Positions 5,201 to 7,836 of a DNA stretch of 7,836 nucleotides are shown one piece after another. Location: the NCBI GenBank assembly GCA_946222995.1, contig CAMIOS010000047.1, positions 1 through 7,836 on the forward strand, read 5' to 3'. This DNA is from an uncultured Enhydrobacter sp. Its GTDB lineage: Bacteria > Pseudomonadota > Gammaproteobacteria > Pseudomonadales > Moraxellaceae. Under the pieces are notes generated by a model. That model saw nothing but the letters and a program-made list of their open reading frames with translations. It did no database searches and was not told the origin of the DNA. The first letter of the stretch is position 1. Each line of letters begins with the position of its first letter. The translations under genes and the position numbers were made by a program.

Positions 5201-7417
5201 ATGTCCGTTTCTCGCCGTAAATTTTTACAAGGTTCTGGGATTGCAGGCTTATCTGCTGCTACATTGGCATCCTTCCCGGCTTCTATTCAAAAAGCCCTTG
5301 CGATTCCTGCCAACAATAAAACCGGTACCATTAAAGATGTCGAACACGTGGTTATTTTGATGCAAGAAAACCGTGCATTTGACCATTATTTTGGTACATT
5401 AAAAGGCGTACGTGGCTTTGGTGACCGGTTTACCATCCCGCAGCCTAATGGTCGCAGTGTTTGGCAACAAATTGCTAAAGATGGCAGTATGATTATGCCA
5501 TATCATCTTGATCAAGAAATGGGTAATGCACAGCGTTTTCACGGCACACCACATGAGTGGGATGATAGTCAAAAAGCTTGGGACAATGGTCGTATGACTA
5601 GCTGGGCCACTCACAAAACCAACTACTCCATGGGATATTTTGAAGAAAAAGAAATCCCATTTCAGTTTGCTCTTGCCAAAGCCTTTACTATATGTGATGC
5701 CTACCATTGTTCGATGCATACAGGTACAGATGCCAACCGTTCATTCTTTTTGACAGGTACGAATGGCGCAATCCCAACAGGTACTTCATTTGTCAATAAC
5801 GAATGGGATTGGATTGATGGTGACCCCAAGACCGTTGATGTGGGTTATACATGGACAACGTATGCTGAACGTTTGGAAGCGGCAGGGATTAGCTGGATAA
5901 GTTACCAAAACATGCCCGATGAATGGGGCGATAATATGCTAGGGGCGTTTCGCAAATTTAGAAAAGCAAATATTGCTTCAGGTTTTCCTGTATCAAGCGG
6001 TGGCGAGCCAAACAAACCTTATAACAATACTGGGCAAGCTGTGCCGTATCATGCATACAACCCTACCACCGATAACGCTAATAACCCACTTTATAAAGGT
6101 ATTGCTAACACATTACCGGGTACGACACCTGAGCGTTATCTTGATGCCTTTAAAAAAGATGTACTTGACGGTAAATTACCACAAGTATCGTGGATTAATG
6201 CGCCATCAATCTATTGCGAACATCCTGGTCCTTCTAGTCCAGTACAAGGTGCGTGGTTCATTCAAGAAATTTTGGATGCGTTGACTGCCAACCCTGAAGT
6301 ATGGAGTAAAACTGTATTACTAGTGAATTTTGACGAAAATGACGGTTATTTTGACCACGTACCATCACCATCTGCCCCATCGCCTGATGGCAAAGGTGGA
6401 TTTGCAGGCAAGACCACTTTATCTGTGGCTGATTTACAAGCTGAATACTTTACACATGCCAAGCCTGACGGTAGTAAATCACAATCACCAGCCGATGGCC
6501 GTGTTTATGGACCTGGTCCTCGTGTACCCATGTTTGTGATTTCTCCTTGGAGTCGCGGCGGCTGGGTCAACTCACAAAACTTTGACCACACCTCTGTTTT
6601 ACAGTTTTTAGAGGCACGTTTTGGCGTAAAAGAAACCAACATTTCACCTTATCGCCGTGCGATGCTTGGTGATTTGACGTCTGCTTTTAACTTTAAAGAA
6701 CCAAATAACGAAGTGTTGCCAACTCTGTCTGGTAAAAAATCTCGACAAGAAGCGGATGCCTTACGCGCTAATCAAGAAAAGCTACCTTACATTAATGTAC
6801 CTGCCATGCAAGTGCTGCCCAAACAAGCTACCGGTTATCAACCTTCTCGTGCTTTGCCTTATCGATTGCACACCACGGCACATGTGGATAGTCAAAACGT
6901 GGGCTTAGTATTTGCCAATACAGGCACAGCAGGCTGCGTGTTTCATGTGTATAACAAATTGGATTTGAACCGTATCCCACGCCGTTATGCGGTGGAAGCA
7001 GGTAAACAGTTAAATGATACTTGGTCGGTCAATATCGATGGGTTGTATGACCTATGGGTATTGTCCAATAATGGTTATCACCGTCATTTTGTTGGTAATA
7101 CTTTAAGCAAAAACAAAGCAGAAATCCGTGTCTGCTACGATATTGCCAATGGCAATGTATATGTTGATATCATGAATCAATCTGCAACCGCGCTGACCTT
7201 TAGCATCACCCCGAAAGCGTATTTTGACAGCACTAAAGCAATGCAAGTTATGATTGCCGCAGGTAAAGAACAACAAGTGCATTGGGATTTAACAGATAGC
7301 GGTCGTTGGTATGATTTTGAGGTGACAATAAAAGAAGATGCCAACTGGTTACGCCGTTTTGCTGGACGTGTTGAGACGGGTGAACACGGTATTACTGATC
7401 CTGCGATGGGTCTTTAA
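5201..7417 (+). CDS. plcN: Tat-exported phosphocholine-specific phospholipase C
   Basis: A 738-residue member of the PlcH/PlcN (acid phosphatase AcpA-related) phospholipase C family. It hydrolyses phosphatidylcholine or similar lipids, releasing the phosphorylated head group. The start has AAGGAG five bases upstream. Residues 1-34 are a twin-arginine signal (SRRKFLQG at 4-11, hydrophobic stretch, ALA before a likely cut after 34), so the folded enzyme is exported by Tat. Catalytic-domain motifs: QENRAFDHYFGTL (from 55), MHTGTDANRSFFLTG (from 172, holding the likely nucleophile threonine), FDENDGYFDHV (377-387) and FDHTSVLQFLEARFG (from 461). The tail (about 545-738) holds two beta-rich C-terminal phospholipase repeats, one around LPYRLHTTAHVD and one around KAEIRVCYDI. 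Length matches the family. Second gene after the lipoprotein, closed by a strong terminator. The hemolytic versus non-hemolytic subtype cannot be told, so the symbol is approximate. Confidence 0.92.
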   Translation: MSVSRRKFLQGSGIAGLSAATLASFPASIQKALAIPANNKTGTIKDVEHVVILMQENRAFDHYFGTLKGVRGFGDRFTIPQPNGRSVWQQIAKDGSMIMPYHLDQEMGNAQRFHGTPHEWDDSQKAWDNGRMTSWATHKTNYSMGYFEEKEIPFQFALAKAFTICDAYHCSMHTGTDANRSFFLTGTNGAIPTGTSFVNNEWDWIDGDPKTVDVGYTWTTYAERLEAAGISWISYQNMPDEWGDNMLGAFRKFRKANIASGFPVSSGGEPNKPYNNTGQAVPYHAYNPTTDNANNPLYKGIANTLPGTTPERYLDAFKKDVLDGKLPQVSWINAPSIYCEHPGPSSPVQGAWFIQEILDALTANPEVWSKTVLLVNFDENDGYFDHVPSPSAPSPDGKGGFAGKTTLSVADLQAEYFTHAKPDGSKSQSPADGRVYGPGPRVPMFVISPWSRGGWVNSQNFDHTSVLQFLEARFGVKETNISPYRRAMLGDLTSAFNFKEPNNEVLPTLSGKKSRQEADALRANQEKLPYINVPAMQVLPKQATGYQPSRALPYRLHTTAHVDSQNVGLVFANTGTAGCVFHVYNKLDLNRIPRRYAVEAGKQLNDTWSVNIDGLYDLWVLSNNGYHRHFVGNTLSKNKAEIRVCYDIANGNVYVDIMNQSATALTFSITPKAYFDSTKAMQVMIAAGKEQQVHWDLTDSGRWYDFEVTIKEDANWLRRFAGRVETGEHGITDPAMGL

Positions 7418-7435
7418 TTAGCCATCAACCTTAAT

Positions 7436-7466
7436 AAAAAAAGGACTGAAATTCAGTCCTTTTTTT
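7436..7466 (+). terminator. Rho-independent terminator after the phospholipase gene
   Basis: GGACTGA (7443-7449) and TCAGTCC (7453-7459) around a three-base loop, preceded by seven A and followed by seven T. It starts 19 bases after the stop codon. The symmetry lets it work in both directions. Confidence 0.95.
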
Positions 7467-7643
7467 ATTGAAAAGATACACATATGCGTAATATGGTTTT
7501 TTCTGTGCTGTCATACTGTTATCTATATTTATCCTGCATAATGTAAGACACTTCTAACGTGTCAAGCTCTATGTTTTGGTAAGTTACGATGATTTAAGCA
7601 CAACATAAGCACCTTGTTTTAAATCAATAGAGATACGATTAAC

Positions 7644-7673
7644 TTGACAATAAAGAACCAACTAAACTAAAAT
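7644..7673 (+). promoter_or_regulatory. Sigma70-like promoter reading toward the right edge
   Basis: A perfect TTGACA (7644-7649) and TAAAAT (7668-7673) with an 18-base spacer. Transcription would begin near 7680, right at the first of three inverted repeats, and run out of the window. No start codon with a ribosome binding site follows before 7836. Confidence 0.5.
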
Positions 7674-7679
7674 CTAGAA

Positions 7680-7710
7680 ATTAACAAAAACTTTATCTAC
7701 TTTTGTTAAT
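7680..7710. repeat. 10 bp perfect inverted repeat
   Basis: ATTAACAAAA (7680-7689) and TTTTGTTAAT (7701-7710) around 11 bases, just after the promoter-like element. AT-rich, with no T tract, so more likely an operator or RNA hairpin than a terminator. Confidence 0.45.
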
Positions 7711-7728
7711 AGTGATCCTACATTTGTT

Positions 7729-7749
7729 CGCTATAAAAGCGTGATAGCG
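7729..7749. repeat. 6 bp inverted repeat CGCTAT/ATAGCG
   Basis: CGCTAT (7729-7734) and ATAGCG (7744-7749) around nine bases. It lies between two longer inverted repeats. Confidence 0.3.
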
Positions 7750-7776
7750 TAACAATCCTGAGCTACGACCCCGCCA

Positions 7777-7810
7777 AAACCACAATTTTTCTCACAAAAT
7801 TGTTCGGTTT
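7777..7810. repeat. 13 bp inverted repeat with a two-base bulge
   Basis: AAACC (7777-7781) plus ACAATTTT (7782-7789) pair with AAAATTGT (7796-7803) and, past a TC bulge, GGTTT (7806-7810). The loop is six bases. On RNA this would be a long hairpin; on DNA it could be a protein site or an element end. Confidence 0.4.
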
Positions 7811-7836
7811 GTACATGTAAAATTTGACCAAATCAC

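Larger units (their letters stand above)
7467..7836. other. Gene-free right-hand region
   Basis: No ORF with a ribosome binding site and coding look. The edge has a short open minus-strand frame ending in VRKIVVLAGS with a TAG near 7766, and another nearby reading CGFGGVVAQDCYAITLL. Either could be the end of a gene outside the window, but neither can be identified. The remaining signals are a promoter-like pair (7644-7673) and inverted repeats listed separately. Confidence 0.4.

Noticed and set aside
7760..7836. 3' end of a transposase or other gene on the minus strand
   Set aside because: Only about 20 codons are visible in competing frames and none matches a family I can name; kept as a note in the right-hand region only.

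Overview
The window looks like accessory-rich chromosome or large-plasmid DNA from an AT-rich gammaproteobacterium. Moraxellaceae (Moraxella or Psychrobacter-like) is my best guess, from the base composition, the Tat-exported phosphocholine-type phospholipase C and the overall protein style. That placement is inference, because no marker gene or rRNA is present.

Layout. Positions 1-1594 hold a minus-strand operon. It starts with a PP2C-family Ser/Thr phosphatase (749-1594). Next comes a small protein that matches the second half of FtsZ without the GTP-binding half (249-728, with a frameshifted tail to 145). A third gene begins at 110 and runs off the window in a broken frame. Positions 1595-1885 are a divergent promoter region with a clear sigma70-type promoter facing right. 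Positions 1886-2757 hold a ParA/ParF-type ATPase and a small ribbon-helix-helix protein whose reading frames overlap by 4 bp, a ParFG-like partition pair. Positions 2758-3196 contain a glycerate kinase remnant and an 8+8 bp inverted repeat. Positions 3197-4495 encode a TerF-like protein with an N-terminal TerD domain and a C-terminal von Willebrand A domain. Positions 4496-5008 contain a decayed minus-strand gene and several hairpins. Positions 5009-7417 hold a tiny lipoprotein gene followed by a Tat-exported phospholipase C, closed by a textbook intrinsic terminator (7436-7466). The right-hand end (7467-7836) has no convincing gene but carries a promoter-like element and consecutive inverted repeats.

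How the parts may work together. TerD-VWA proteins and PP2C phosphatases recur together in Ter-type stress systems. Here they lie on either side of a ParA/RHH pair, and the phosphatase is followed by a GTPase-less FtsZ-like protein. If the FtsZ tail frame is restored by one base, the protein ends in an acidic linker and an I-x-x-Y-L-R-R motif like the FtsZ C-terminal peptide. This suggests a phosphorylation-controlled module that touches the divisome or a cytoskeletal filament, which is the most unusual signal here. The phospholipase operon is an ordinary secreted-enzyme unit for phosphate, choline or lipid acquisition or virulence.

Several frames (near 74-76, 309-312 and 4688-4695) break at or beside A/T homopolymers. 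Either genes here are decaying or the assembly has single-base indel errors; raw reads would decide.
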